NCBI GenBank assembly: GCA_016716535.1 | Contig: JADJWD010000005.1 | Location: forward strand, 806,001 to 870,000 | Reading direction: 5' to 3' | DNA length: 64,000 nt | Source: Betaproteobacteria bacterium | GTDB lineage: Bacteria > Pseudomonadota > Gammaproteobacteria > Burkholderiales > Burkholderiaceae_C | Shown: positions 1 to 8,332 of the stretch, piece after piece | How the letters are laid out: the number at the start of each line of letters is the position of its first letter | Numbering within the stretch: the first letter of the stretch is position 1 | Program-made: the position numbers and the translations under genes | Notes under the pieces: model-generated | Seen by the model: the letters and a program-made list of their open reading frames with translations, nothing else | Told to the model about the DNA's origin: nothing | Database searches by the model: none

Positions 1-731
1 AGCCAGTGCAGCACGCTGTACATCAGCATGCACAGCGCGACGCCGAACACGAGCCCCTGCACGAGCTGCACGTGCGCCTCGTGCCGCGTGAACGAGGCTT
101 CGGTGCGCAGCGCCATCGGCAGCACCATCGAGCTGAGCGTCTGCACGCGCAAGAGGATCTCGTGCTCGCCGGCGCCCAGCACCAGCGGCGCGGCGTGTGT
201 GCGCGTTTGCATCGGCCGCTCGCTGCCGCGCAGCGCGTTGCCCAGCACCTGGTGCGACACGACCCGCCCTTCGCGCAGCAGGTACAGGTCGACGCGGTTC
301 AGCGGCGGGTAGTCGATCTCGAACACCCGCGCCAGCGGCGCGGGCCCGGCGACGACGAGCCGGGCGCGCAGCCACACCGTCTCGTCGCGGCGGCCGAGGT
401 TGCCGGGCACACCTTCGGGGCGGGCGAACCGTTCGCGCGCTGCGGCCAGCGTCGCGGCGTCGAAGCGCTGGTCGGGGTCGGCCAGCAGCGTGACGGCCGG
501 CCACAGCACGAGGTCGGCCGCGGCCGGCACGACGAGCGCCGGCGCGGCATCGCCGGCACCGGACCGGCCGGCTGCGCCGGCCCCTGCGGCCCCCAGCGCG
601 TGCACGGCCGGCGCCGCCGCGAGCAGCAGCACCGCCAGCAACACCGCCACCACGAGCGCGGCCAGCGCGGCCAGCCCGGCCTGCGGCCGGCCGCGCAGCG
701 CACGCCTCGGCGGGGACGGGTCGGACACCAT
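1..731 (-). CDS. 7TM-DISM sensor protein, N-terminal part (cut by window edge)
   Basis: Reading the minus strand from an ATG at 731 gives an open frame of 243 codons that runs off the left edge, so the C-terminus is outside the window. Residues about 15-43 form an Ala/Leu/Val-rich signal or anchor segment. Residues about 60-215 resemble the periplasmic 7TMR-DISMED2 beta-sandwich domain, with typical blocks such as ETVWLRARL and YPPLNRVDLYLL. The last visible stretch (QGLVFGVALCMLMYSVLHW) looks like the first helix of the seven-helix 7TMR-DISM module. Such proteins normally end in a GGDEF, histidine kinase or similar output domain that cannot be seen here. The gene is divergent from the patatin gene. 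Family assignment is by recognition of sequence pattern only. Confidence 0.75.
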   Translation of the reverse strand, partial: MVSDPSPPRRALRGRPQAGLAALAALVVAVLLAVLLLAAAPAVHALGAAGAGAAGRSGAGDAAPALVVPAAADLVLWPAVTLLADPDQRFDAATLAAARERFARPEGVPGNLGRRDETVWLRARLVVAGPAPLARVFEIDYPPLNRVDLYLLREGRVVSHQVLGNALRGSERPMQTRTHAAPLVLGAGEHEILLRVQTLSSMVLPMALRTEASFTRHEAHVQLVQGLVFGVALCMLMYSVLHW

Positions 732-821
732 ACTCGGGGTTGAATCGGCCGCCCTGGCCGATGCTTGAGCGGAGGGGGCCGGCACCGCGCGGGTTGTGAA
801 CGGTGCGGCCGCAATGGGCCG

Positions 822-3152
822 ATGAGAAGACAGAAGATCTGGCGCTTGGGCGTTGTTTCTTTGGCGCTGTGCGCCTGCGCGGGTGTGACGGCGGGGGCGC
901 CGCCCGTGCCGGCGACCGCGGCGACCGCGGCGGCCGCGGCGGTCCCGGCGGTCCCGGCGGCCGCCTCCGCCGCTTCGGCCGCGGCGTCGCCGCGCCCCAA
1001 GGTCGGCCTCGTCCTCGGCGGCGGCGGCGCGCGCGGCGCGGCGCACCTGGGCGTGCTCGAGGTGCTCGAGGAACTGCGTGTGCCGGTGGACTGCGTCGCC
1101 GGTACGAGCATGGGCGCGCTCGTCGCCGGCGCCTGGGCCGCCGGCATCACGCCAGCGCAGATGCGCGAGGAACTGACGCGCGCCGACTGGGCCGACATGT
1201 TCCAGGACAACCCGGACTACGCCGAGCTGAACCACCGCAACAAGCGGCTGATGCAGCGCTTCCTGCCTGGCACCGAAACCGGCCTCACCGCCGCCGGCGC
1301 GGTGACACCGCCGGGCGTCGTCTCGGCGCAGAAGATCAAGCTCTTCTTCAACCGCCTCGTGCGCGCCGACGCCGGCGAGCGCCGGCTCGAGGAGCTGCCG
1401 CTGCCGGTGTCGATCATCGCCACCGACATCGGCACCGGCGCGCGCGTCGTGCTGCGCGAGGGCAGCCTGACGCTGGCGATGCGCGCCAGCATGTCGGTGC
1501 CCGGGCTGATGGCGCCGCTGGAATGGGACGGCCGCAAGCTCGTCGACGGCGGCCTCGTCGACAACCTGCCGGTGCGCGAGGTGCGCGAGCGCTGCGGCGC
1601 CGAGGTCGTGATCGCCGTCAACGTCGGCAGCACGCCGCTGCCGCCCGAGGAGGTCAAGGGCCTGCTGACGGTGAGCGCCCAGGTCATCGCCTTGCTCACC
1701 GAGCAGAACGTGCAGGCGACGCTGGCGGCGCTTGCGCCCGAGGATGTCGTCATCACGCCCGACCTCGGGCCGATCACGGCCGCGGACTTCGAGCGTCATG
1801 CCGAGGCCGCGCTGCGCGGCCGCAGCGCGGCGCGCGCGAGTGCCGCGAAGCTCAGTGCGTTCTCCGTCGACGAGGCAACCTGGGCGCGATGGCGCGCCTC
1901 GCTCGCGGCACGCGCGCCCGATGCGCCGCCGGCGGCACCCGGCGCCTTGGCCCGCCCGCGCATCGACGACGTGCAGGTCATCGGCCTGTCGCGCGTCAGC
2001 GAAGCGGTCGTGCGCCGCTACCTCGCGCAGACGCCCGGCGAGCCGCTCGATACGCGCGCGCTCGACCAGGCGCTCGGCCGCGTCTACGGCGACGGCTGGT
2101 ACGAGCGCGTCGATTACAGCGTCGTGCGCGAAGGCGACCGGCACGTGCTGCGCGTGATGCCGGTGGAGAAGGGCTGGGGCCCGGACTACCTGCGCCTGGG
2201 CATGCGGCTGGACAGCAACTTGAGCCAGGGCAGCACCTACCAGCTGCGCGCCGGCTACCACCGCACCTGGCTGTGGCCGTTGGGCGCCGAACTGCTGGTC
2301 GTCGGCGACCTCGGCAGCAACACCGGCGCCAGCGTCGAGTGGCTGCAGCCACTGACGGCCGACCGCCTGTGGTTCGCCGACTTCGTCGCCGACTACCGGC
2401 GTGAGCGCAGCGACTACTTCTTCGTCGAGCAGCGCATTGCCGAGTACCGCAGCGTGCGCCGACGCGTCGAGGTGAAGGCGGGCCTCAACCTCAGCCTGGC
2501 CGGCACGCTGGCCGCCGGCTGGCGGCAGACGCACGTGAATCGCGAGCTCGAGACCGGCATCGACATCCTCGCGCCCGTGCCCGAGCGCGGCAGCGCCGGC
2601 TGGGTCGTCGCGGCCGACCTCGACCGGCTCGACCGCCTGTACTTCCCGCGCAGCGGCTGGAGTGCGGCGGCCGAGTGGTTCCACGGCCACGCCGGCGGCG
2701 GCGCGGCGGCCGACGCCGACTACGCGCGCGCCAGCGTCGACCTGCGCGGCGCGATGCCGTGGCGCGACTACGTGCTCGCTTCGCGGCTGACGTGGGTGGG
2801 CTCACCGACCGGCCGGCTGCCGATCCACGATGCCGGCCGGCTCGGCGGTTTCCTCAACCTCACCGCGTTCGCGAGCGGCCAATTGATCGGCGACGATGTC
2901 GCCTACGCGCATGTGCGCGCCGAGCGCATCATCGGCCGGCTGCCGCTCGGCCTGCGCGGCGACATGCGCTTCGGCGTCGCCTTCGAGAGCGGCAAGGTGG
3001 CGCTGCCCTTCACGGTGCAAAAGCGCAACGGCTGGCTCCACTCGCTGGCCGCCTACCTCGGCGGCGAAACGCCGCTCGGCGCCATGTACCTCGGCATCGG
3101 CTTCGGCAGCGGGCGCTCGACGAACGCTTATCTCGTCATCGGCACGCCTTGA
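822..3152 (+). CDS. Patatin-like phospholipase with BamA-type barrel (PlpD-like)
   Basis: A 776-residue protein. The start at 822 (MRRQKIWRLG) is preferred over an in-frame ATG 57 bases upstream because it begins a proper signal peptide (residues 1-27, Cys-Ala rich). An Ala/Pro linker follows. The patatin domain (about 60-265) shows the oxyanion loop GGGGARGAAH, the nucleophile elbow GTSMG and the DGG of the Ser-Asp dyad (VDGGLVDNLPV). A POTRA-like segment lies around 375-450, then a C-terminal beta-barrel region of the BamA/TamA type to the end. In the family (Pseudomonas PlpD, type Vd secretion) the barrel carries the lipase to the surface, so hydrolysis of phospholipids outside the cell or at the outer membrane is inferred. 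Transcribed alone, with a long inverted repeat downstream. Confidence 0.88.
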   Translation: MRRQKIWRLGVVSLALCACAGVTAGAPPVPATAATAAAAAVPAVPAAASAASAAASPRPKVGLVLGGGGARGAAHLGVLEVLEELRVPVDCVAGTSMGALVAGAWAAGITPAQMREELTRADWADMFQDNPDYAELNHRNKRLMQRFLPGTETGLTAAGAVTPPGVVSAQKIKLFFNRLVRADAGERRLEELPLPVSIIATDIGTGARVVLREGSLTLAMRASMSVPGLMAPLEWDGRKLVDGGLVDNLPVREVRERCGAEVVIAVNVGSTPLPPEEVKGLLTVSAQVIALLTEQNVQATLAALAPEDVVITPDLGPITAADFERHAEAALRGRSAARASAAKLSAFSVDEATWARWRASLAARAPDAPPAAPGALARPRIDDVQVIGLSRVSEAVVRRYLAQTPGEPLDTRALDQALGRVYGDGWYERVDYSVVREGDRHVLRVMPVEKGWGPDYLRLGMRLDSNLSQGSTYQLRAGYHRTWLWPLGAELLVVGDLGSNTGASVEWLQPLTADRLWFADFVADYRRERSDYFFVEQRIAEYRSVRRRVEVKAGLNLSLAGTLAAGWRQTHVNRELETGIDILAPVPERGSAGWVVAADLDRLDRLYFPRSGWSAAAEWFHGHAGGGAAADADYARASVDLRGAMPWRDYVLASRLTWVGSPTGRLPIHDAGRLGGFLNLTAFASGQLIGDDVAYAHVRAERIIGRLPLGLRGDMRFGVAFESGKVALPFTVQKRNGWLHSLAAYLGGETPLGAMYLGIGFGSGRSTNAYLVIGTP

Positions 3153-3212
3153 GCAAACCGTTCGAGCTTGTCGAAGCCCTCGTTGAAGCAGCAGGCACTC
3201 GCGCTTTGGCGC

Positions 3213-3324
3213 GGGCCGAGGACGCCGGGTGGCCGCCGCCGCTCGTGTCATTCCTCTCCCTCGCTGCGCTCGGTCGATTCCCTTCTCTTACCTCGCTGCG
3301 CCGGCCACCCGGCATCCTGGGCCC
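3213..3324. repeat. Long-arm inverted repeat between patatin and efflux genes
   Basis: Two 23-base arms, 3213-3235 and 3302-3324, are inverted copies matching at 21 of 23 positions, with cores GCCGGGTGGCCG and CGGCCACCCGGC. The 66-base spacer is pyrimidine-rich and contains CCTCGCTGCG twice. It fills most of the 274-base gap between the patatin stop and the efflux adaptor start, and no gene was recognised in that gap. It could be a terminator for the patatin gene, a leader structure for the efflux genes, or one copy of a dispersed palindromic element. Confidence 0.6.
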
Positions 3325-3426
3325 TCGGTGGTGGCGCCTCCGTGGGCGTTAGACTGCCGGCCCCTCGAAACGCGCCCTTGCGGCTGCTGCGGTGACGCTG
3401 CCGCCGACCGCCGGTGTTCGCCTCCT

Positions 3427-4680
3427 ATGTCCGTGTCTGCCTTCCGTGCGCGTGTCGCGCCCGGCGCGATGCTCGTTGCAGCGTTCATTGCCGCGTTCGT
3501 TCTCGCACTCCCGGCCGCCGCGGCCGACAACGGCCGGCCGGCCGCCTCTGCTGCCGCGTCGGCCGCCGCGAAACCCGCGCTCACCGTCACCGTCACGACG
3601 CCAGTCTCGGCCGCATGGCCGCGGACAGTGGTTGCCAACGGCTCGATCTTCGCGTGGCAGGAGGCGAGCGTCGGCGCCGAGACGCCCGGCTGGCGCATCG
3701 CCGACGTGCGCGCGCAGGTCGGCGATGTCGTGCGGCGCGGCCAGGTGCTCGCGGTCTTTGCCACCGAACTGGCCGAAGCCGACCTCGCGCAGCAGCGCGC
3801 CGCGCTCGCCGAGGCCGAGGCGCTGCTCGTCGAAGCGACCGCCAACGCCAACCGCGCGCGTGATCTGCAGCCGAGCGGCGTGCTGAGCGCGCAGCAGACG
3901 CAGCAACTGCTGACCGCCGAGCGCACCGCCGCGGCGCGGCTCGAGGCGCAGCGCGCGGCGCTCGCTGCGCAGCAGTTGCGGTTGAAGCAGGCGCAAGTGC
4001 TGGCGCCCGACAGCGGCGTCATCTCGGCGCGGCTGGCGACCGTCGGTGCCGTCGTGCAGCCGGGGCAGGAGTTGTTCCGCCTGATCCGCCAGGGCCGGCT
4101 CGAGTGGCGCGCCGAGGTCGCCGCGGCCGATCTGGCGCAGGTGAAGGTGGGCCAGACCGTGCGCGTGAGCCCGGTCGGCGCCGCGCCCACCACCGGCCGC
4201 GTGCGCGTCGTCGCGCCGACCGTCGACCCGGCGACGCGCAACGGCCTCGTCTATGTCGACCTGCTGCCGGCGGCGAAGGCCGCGGCCAGCACCGCAGCGC
4301 AAGCCGCCCCTGCAGCCAACCCGAAAGCCGGCATGTTCGCCCGGGGCGAGCTCGAGGTCGGCGAAGGCGCCGCGCTGACGCTGCCGCAGAGCGCGGTGCT
4401 GCAACGCGAGGGCTTTGCCTACGTCTTCAAGGTCGGCGCCGACCAGAAGGTGCAGCAGGTGAAGGTCAGCACCGGCCGGCGCGTCGGCGAGCGCATCGAG
4501 ATCACCGGCGGGCTCGACGCCGGCGCGCGCGTCGTCGCGCAGGGCGCCGGTTTCCTCGCCGACGGCGACCTCGTGCGCGTCGTGCCAACCGCCTCACCGG
4601 CGCCGGTGCAGCCGTCGCAACAACGGCAGCAGGCGCCGCAACCGCCGCAACGCCCGCAAACCCCGGCCGCGCCGAAATGA
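3427..4680 (+). CDS. RND efflux periplasmic adaptor (membrane fusion protein)
   Basis: A 417-residue HlyD/AcrA-type adaptor. The ATG at 3427 is chosen because it begins the signal peptide (hydrophobic AAFIAAFVLALPAAAA, about residues 17-34); the frame is open further upstream but lacks a credible start. An Ala-rich linker is followed by a barrel-sandwich (lipoyl-like) half motif (VGAETPGWRIADVRAQVGD), an alpha-helical hairpin rich in Gln/Ala (about 110-185), the second lipoyl half (VLAPDSGVISARLATVG) and beta-barrel and membrane-proximal domains. The C-terminus is a Pro/Gln-rich low-complexity tail. It would link the inner-membrane pump encoded directly downstream to an outer-membrane channel; no TolC-like gene is in the window. 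Its stop overlaps the start of the pump gene (ATGA at 4677-4680), indicating translational coupling. Confidence 0.9.
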   Translation: MSVSAFRARVAPGAMLVAAFIAAFVLALPAAAADNGRPAASAAASAAAKPALTVTVTTPVSAAWPRTVVANGSIFAWQEASVGAETPGWRIADVRAQVGDVVRRGQVLAVFATELAEADLAQQRAALAEAEALLVEATANANRARDLQPSGVLSAQQTQQLLTAERTAAARLEAQRAALAAQQLRLKQAQVLAPDSGVISARLATVGAVVQPGQELFRLIRQGRLEWRAEVAAADLAQVKVGQTVRVSPVGAAPTTGRVRVVAPTVDPATRNGLVYVDLLPAAKAAASTAAQAAPAANPKAGMFARGELEVGEGAALTLPQSAVLQREGFAYVFKVGADQKVQQVKVSTGRRVGERIEITGGLDAGARVVAQGAGFLADGDLVRVVPTASPAPVQPSQQRQQAPQPPQRPQTPAAPK

Positions 4681-7600
4681 ACGTCTCCGCCTGGTGCATC
4701 CGCAACCCGATTCCGGCGGTGATGCTGTTCGTCCTGCTGTCGCTGGCGGGGCTGCTCGGCTTTCGCGCGATGAAGGTGCAGCAGTTCCCCGACATCGACC
4801 TGCCGACGATCAACGTCACCGCCAGCCTGCCGGGGGCGGCGCCGGCGCAGCTCGAAACCGAGGTCGCGCGCAAGCTCGAGAACGCGGTCGCGGCGATCGC
4901 CGGCGTGAAGAACATCTACACGAAGGTGCAGGACGGCGTCGCCGTCGTCACCGTCGAGTTCCGCCTCGAAAAGCCCACGCAGGAGGCGCTGGACGACACG
5001 CGCGCTGCGGTCTCGCGCATCCGCGCCGACCTGCCCGCGGATCTGCGCGAGCCGGTCGTCGCCAAGCTCGACCTCGCGGCGACGCCGATCCTCACCTACA
5101 CCGTGGCCAGCGACCGCATGGACGACGAGGCGCTGTCGTGGTTCGTCGACAACCAGGTGACGAAGGCGGTGCTCGCCGTGCGCGGCGTCGGCTCGGTGGC
5201 GCGCGTCGGCGGCGCCACGCGCGAGGTGCGCGTCGAACTGGACCCGGCGCGCCTGCTGAGCCTGAACGCCAGCGCCGCCGACATCTCGCGCCAGTTGCGC
5301 GCCATGCAGCAGGAAGCGCCCGGCGGCCGCGCCGACGTGGGCGGCATCGAGCAGAGCGTGCGCACGATCGGCACCGTGAAGACGGCCGAGGAACTGGCGC
5401 GCATGGAGGTGACGCTCGGCGACAGCCGGCGCATCCGGCTGGACCAGGTTGCGAACGTCAGCGACACGGTGGCCGAGCAGCGCAGCGCCGCGCTCGTCGA
5501 CGGCCGGCCGGCGGTGGGCTTCGAGGTCGTACGCTCGCGCGGCGCCAGCGAGACCGAGGTCGCCGACGGCGTGCGCGCCGCGCTGGCGAAACTCGGCGCC
5601 GAGCACCCGGACATCAAGACGACCGAGGTCTTCAGCTTCGTCGAGCCGACGGTGGAGAACTTCCACGGCTCGATGATGTTGTTGATCGAGGGCGCGGTGC
5701 TGGCGGTGATCGTCGTGTGGCTCTTCCTGCGCGACTGGCGCGCGACGATGGTGGCCGCCACCGCGTTGCCGCTGTCGGTGCTGCCGGCCTTCGCGGCGAT
5801 GAACTACCTCTTCGGCTTCTCGCTGAACGTCGTCACGCTGCTGAGCCTGTCGCTCGTCGTCGGCATCCTCGTCGACGACGCGATCGTCGAGATCGAGAAC
5901 ATCGTGCGCCATCAGCGCATGGGCAAGACGCCGTACGACGCGGCGATGGAAGCGGCCGACGAGATCGGCCTGGCGGTGATCGCGACCACCTTCACGCTGA
6001 TCGCCGTGTTCCTGCCCACCGCCTTCATGGCCGGCGTCGCCGGCAAGTTCTTCGTGCAGTTCGGCTGGACGGCGGCGATCGCCGTGTTCTTCTCGCTCGT
6101 CGTCGCGCGCATGTTGACGCCGATGATGGCCGCCTACGTGATGAAGCCGCCCAAGCGCGCGCACCACGAGCCGAAGTGGATGACGCTGTACCTGCGCTGG
6201 GCGGCGTTCTGCCTGCGCCACCGCATCGTCACGATGCTGGCCACGGTGGTGTTCTTCGTCGGCAGCTTCGGGCTGGCGGGCCTCTTGCCCACCGGCTTCA
6301 TTCCGCCCGACGACTTCGGCCAGACGCAGGTGACGCTGACGCTGCCGCCCGGCTCGACCTTCCAGCAGACGCTCTCCGCCGCCGAACGCGCACGCGAGCT
6401 CGTGCAGGGGCACAAGGAGGTGCAACTCGTCTACACGACGGTCGGCGGCGGCGCCACCGGCGCCGACATCTGGACGCCCGGCGGCGGTCTGCCCGACGTG
6501 CGCAAGGCGACGCTGACGCTGAAGCTCACGCACCGCACCAACCGCGCGGGCGTCAGCAAGCAGGCCGTCGAGAGCGACCTGCGCCGCGCGCTCGAGGTGC
6601 TGCCCGGCGCGCGCGTGAAGGTGGGCTTCGGGCAGAGCAGCGAGAAGTACGTGCTCGTGCTCGCCGGCGAAGATGGCGCGGCGCTCGCCGCGCACGCGGC
6701 GAAGGTGGAGCGCGAACTGCGCACGCTGCCGGGCATCGGCGCGGTCACGTCGAGTTCGAGCCTCGTGCGCCCTGAGTTGATCGTGCGGCCCGACTTCGCG
6801 CGCGCGGCCGACCTCGGCGTCACCTCGGCGGCGATCGCCGACACGCTGCGCATCGCCACCGCCGGCGACTTCGACCAGAGCCTGCCGAAGCTCAACCTCG
6901 CGCAGCGCCAGGTGCCGATCGTCGTGCGCCTGCCGGCCGAAGCGCGCACCGACCTCGCGCTGCTCGAGCGCCTGCCGGTGCCGGGCAAGAACGGGCCGGT
7001 GATGCTCGGCAACGTCGCGAGTCTGACGATCGACAGCGGCCCGGCCGAGATCGACCGCTTCAACCGGCAGCGCAACGTCAACTTCGAGATCGAGCTGAAC
7101 CAGCAGCCGCTCGGCGAGGTGAAGGCGGCGGCGCTGGCGCTGCCGACGATCCAGAACCTGCCGCCGGGCATCCTGGTCACCGAGATCGGCGACGCCGAGG
7201 CGATGAGCGAACTCTTCGAAAGCTTCGGCCTGGCGATGCTGACCGGCGTGCTGTGCATCTACATCGTGCTCGTGCTGCTGTTCAAGGACTTCGTGCAGCC
7301 GGTGACGATCCTCGGCGCGCTGGTGCTGTCGGTGCCCGGGGCGTTCGTGGCGCTGTTCATCACGCACACGGCGCTGTCGATGCCGAGCATGATCGGCCTG
7401 ATCATGCTGATGGGGATCGCGACGAAGAACTCGATCCTGCTCGTCGACTACGTCATCCTGGCGCGGCGCGAGCACGGCCTGGCGCGCCGTGAGGCGGTGC
7501 TCGACGCGTGCCACAAGCGCGCGCGGCCGATCGTCATGACGACGATCGCGATGGCCGCCGGCATGATGCCGATCGCTTTAGGCATCGGCGTCGACCCGAG

Positions 7601-7784
7601 CTTTCGCGCGCCGATGGCGATCGTCGTCATCGGCGGGCTGATCACCTCGACCTTCCTGAGCCTGCTCGTGATCCCGGTGCTGTTCACCTACGTCGACGAC
7701 GCGATCGCGCTGCTGCGAAAGTGGCTGCGCATGCCGCCGCGGACGTATGGGTCCGCCCCGGCGGCGTTGCCCCGTTCACCTTGA
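4677..7784 (+). CDS. RND multidrug efflux pump, HAE-1 type permease
   Basis: A 1035-residue inner-membrane pump, the usual AcrB/MexB length. It begins with the typical N-terminal helix (WCIRNPIPAVMLFVLL). Two repeats of one plus five transmembrane helices alternate with large periplasmic loops. Proton-relay acidic pair VDD (about residues 399-401, in GILVDDAIVEIEN) and the matching lysine in GIATKNSILLVDY (about 915) are present. It exports drugs or other small amphiphiles using the proton gradient together with the adaptor at 3427-4680. The start is fixed by the ATGA overlap with that gene. The substrate cannot be read from sequence. The pair sits between a patatin gene and gene debris, with no regulator adjacent. 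Confidence 0.93.
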   Translation: MNVSAWCIRNPIPAVMLFVLLSLAGLLGFRAMKVQQFPDIDLPTINVTASLPGAAPAQLETEVARKLENAVAAIAGVKNIYTKVQDGVAVVTVEFRLEKPTQEALDDTRAAVSRIRADLPADLREPVVAKLDLAATPILTYTVASDRMDDEALSWFVDNQVTKAVLAVRGVGSVARVGGATREVRVELDPARLLSLNASAADISRQLRAMQQEAPGGRADVGGIEQSVRTIGTVKTAEELARMEVTLGDSRRIRLDQVANVSDTVAEQRSAALVDGRPAVGFEVVRSRGASETEVADGVRAALAKLGAEHPDIKTTEVFSFVEPTVENFHGSMMLLIEGAVLAVIVVWLFLRDWRATMVAATALPLSVLPAFAAMNYLFGFSLNVVTLLSLSLVVGILVDDAIVEIENIVRHQRMGKTPYDAAMEAADEIGLAVIATTFTLIAVFLPTAFMAGVAGKFFVQFGWTAAIAVFFSLVVARMLTPMMAAYVMKPPKRAHHEPKWMTLYLRWAAFCLRHRIVTMLATVVFFVGSFGLAGLLPTGFIPPDDFGQTQVTLTLPPGSTFQQTLSAAERARELVQGHKEVQLVYTTVGGGATGADIWTPGGGLPDVRKATLTLKLTHRTNRAGVSKQAVESDLRRALEVLPGARVKVGFGQSSEKYVLVLAGEDGAALAAHAAKVERELRTLPGIGAVTSSSSLVRPELIVRPDFARAADLGVTSAAIADTLRIATAGDFDQSLPKLNLAQRQVPIVVRLPAEARTDLALLERLPVPGKNGPVMLGNVASLTIDSGPAEIDRFNRQRNVNFEIELNQQPLGEVKAAALALPTIQNLPPGILVTEIGDAEAMSELFESFGLAMLTGVLCIYIVLVLLFKDFVQPVTILGALVLSVPGAFVALFITHTALSMPSMIGLIMLMGIATKNSILLVDYVILARREHGLARREAVLDACHKRARPIVMTTIAMAAGMMPIALGIGVDPSFRAPMAIVVIGGLITSTFLSLLVIPVLFTYVDDAIALLRKWLRMPPRTYGSAPAALPRSP

Positions 7785-7797
7785 GGGTTCGAAGGGC

Positions 7798-8052
7798 GTG
7801 CAAGCGCTGCGCTACTGCACCACCGCCGACGGCGTGCGGCTGGCGATGCGCTCGGTCGGCCAGGGCCCGCTCGTCATCAAGGCCGCCAACTGGCTGGGCA
7901 ACCTCGAGTTGACGCGCCACGGCGTCAGCGGGCCGATGGCCGCGCGCTACATGAAGGCGTTCTACGAAGTCGACGCGCGCGTCGATGCGCCGCAGGTGCG
8001 TTGCCCGACGCTCGTGATGCACGTCAGCGGCGACACGCTGATCCCTGGCTGA
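7798..8052 (+). pseudogene. Remnant of an alpha/beta-hydrolase gene with internal deletion
   Basis: From a GTG at 7798 an 84-codon frame shows the start of a hydrolase of the adenylate-cyclase/LuxR-associated type (YCTTADGVRLAMRSVGQGP, then KAANWLGNLE). It then jumps to a C-terminal core segment (YMKAFYEVDARVDAPQVRCP, then TLVMHVSGDTLIPG). The central 120 or so residues, including the GxSxG nucleophile elbow, are missing, as is everything after the catalytic Asp strand, including the His. The product could not be catalytic. It lies in a 548-base stretch without an intact gene, just before a P450 fragment. Reading it as a decayed gene is inference from the missing motifs. Confidence 0.65.
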
Positions 8053-8104
8053 CGCATCCGCGCGAGCAAGCGCGCGCGTTGCGCGAGCGCGGCCGCGCGC
8101 CCAG

Positions 8105-8323
8105 GTGGCGCGCCGCCGTGCGCAGCCGCAGGACTCGGTGCTCGACCGCATGATCGCCGCGCAGCGCGAGGATCCGCAGTTCGACGACGACGAGCTGCTC
8201 GCCAACCTGATCCTGCTTTTCATCGCCGGCCACGAGACGACGACGAACCTGCTCGGCAACGGCGTGCTCGCGCTGCTCGACCATCCGGATCAACTGGCGC
8301 GGCTGCGGCGCGAGCCCGCGGCT
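8105..8323 (+). pseudogene. Cytochrome P450 fragment (I-helix region only)
   Basis: About 73 codons match the middle of a bacterial cytochrome P450. They include SVLDRMIAAQ, the segment DDDELLANLILLFIAGHETT with the oxygen-activating (A/G)GxxT I-helix motif, and the following LLDHPDQLARLRREP. Nothing resembling the ExxR K-helix or the heme-binding Cys loop follows: homology stops a few bases before the convergent photolyase stop codon at 8333. The short segment just upstream (LTHPREQARALRERG) might be an earlier P450 piece, but that is weak. Truncation by a rearrangement whose breakpoint is next to phrB is the simplest explanation. Confidence 0.7.
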
Positions 8324-8332
8324 CATCTCACG

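Noticed and set aside
4419..7514. A 1031-codon open frame on the minus strand opposite the RND pump
   Set aside because: Its translation is His/Arg/Asp-rich without any family motif. It is the antisense shadow of a GC-rich gene whose own translation is clearly an RND pump.
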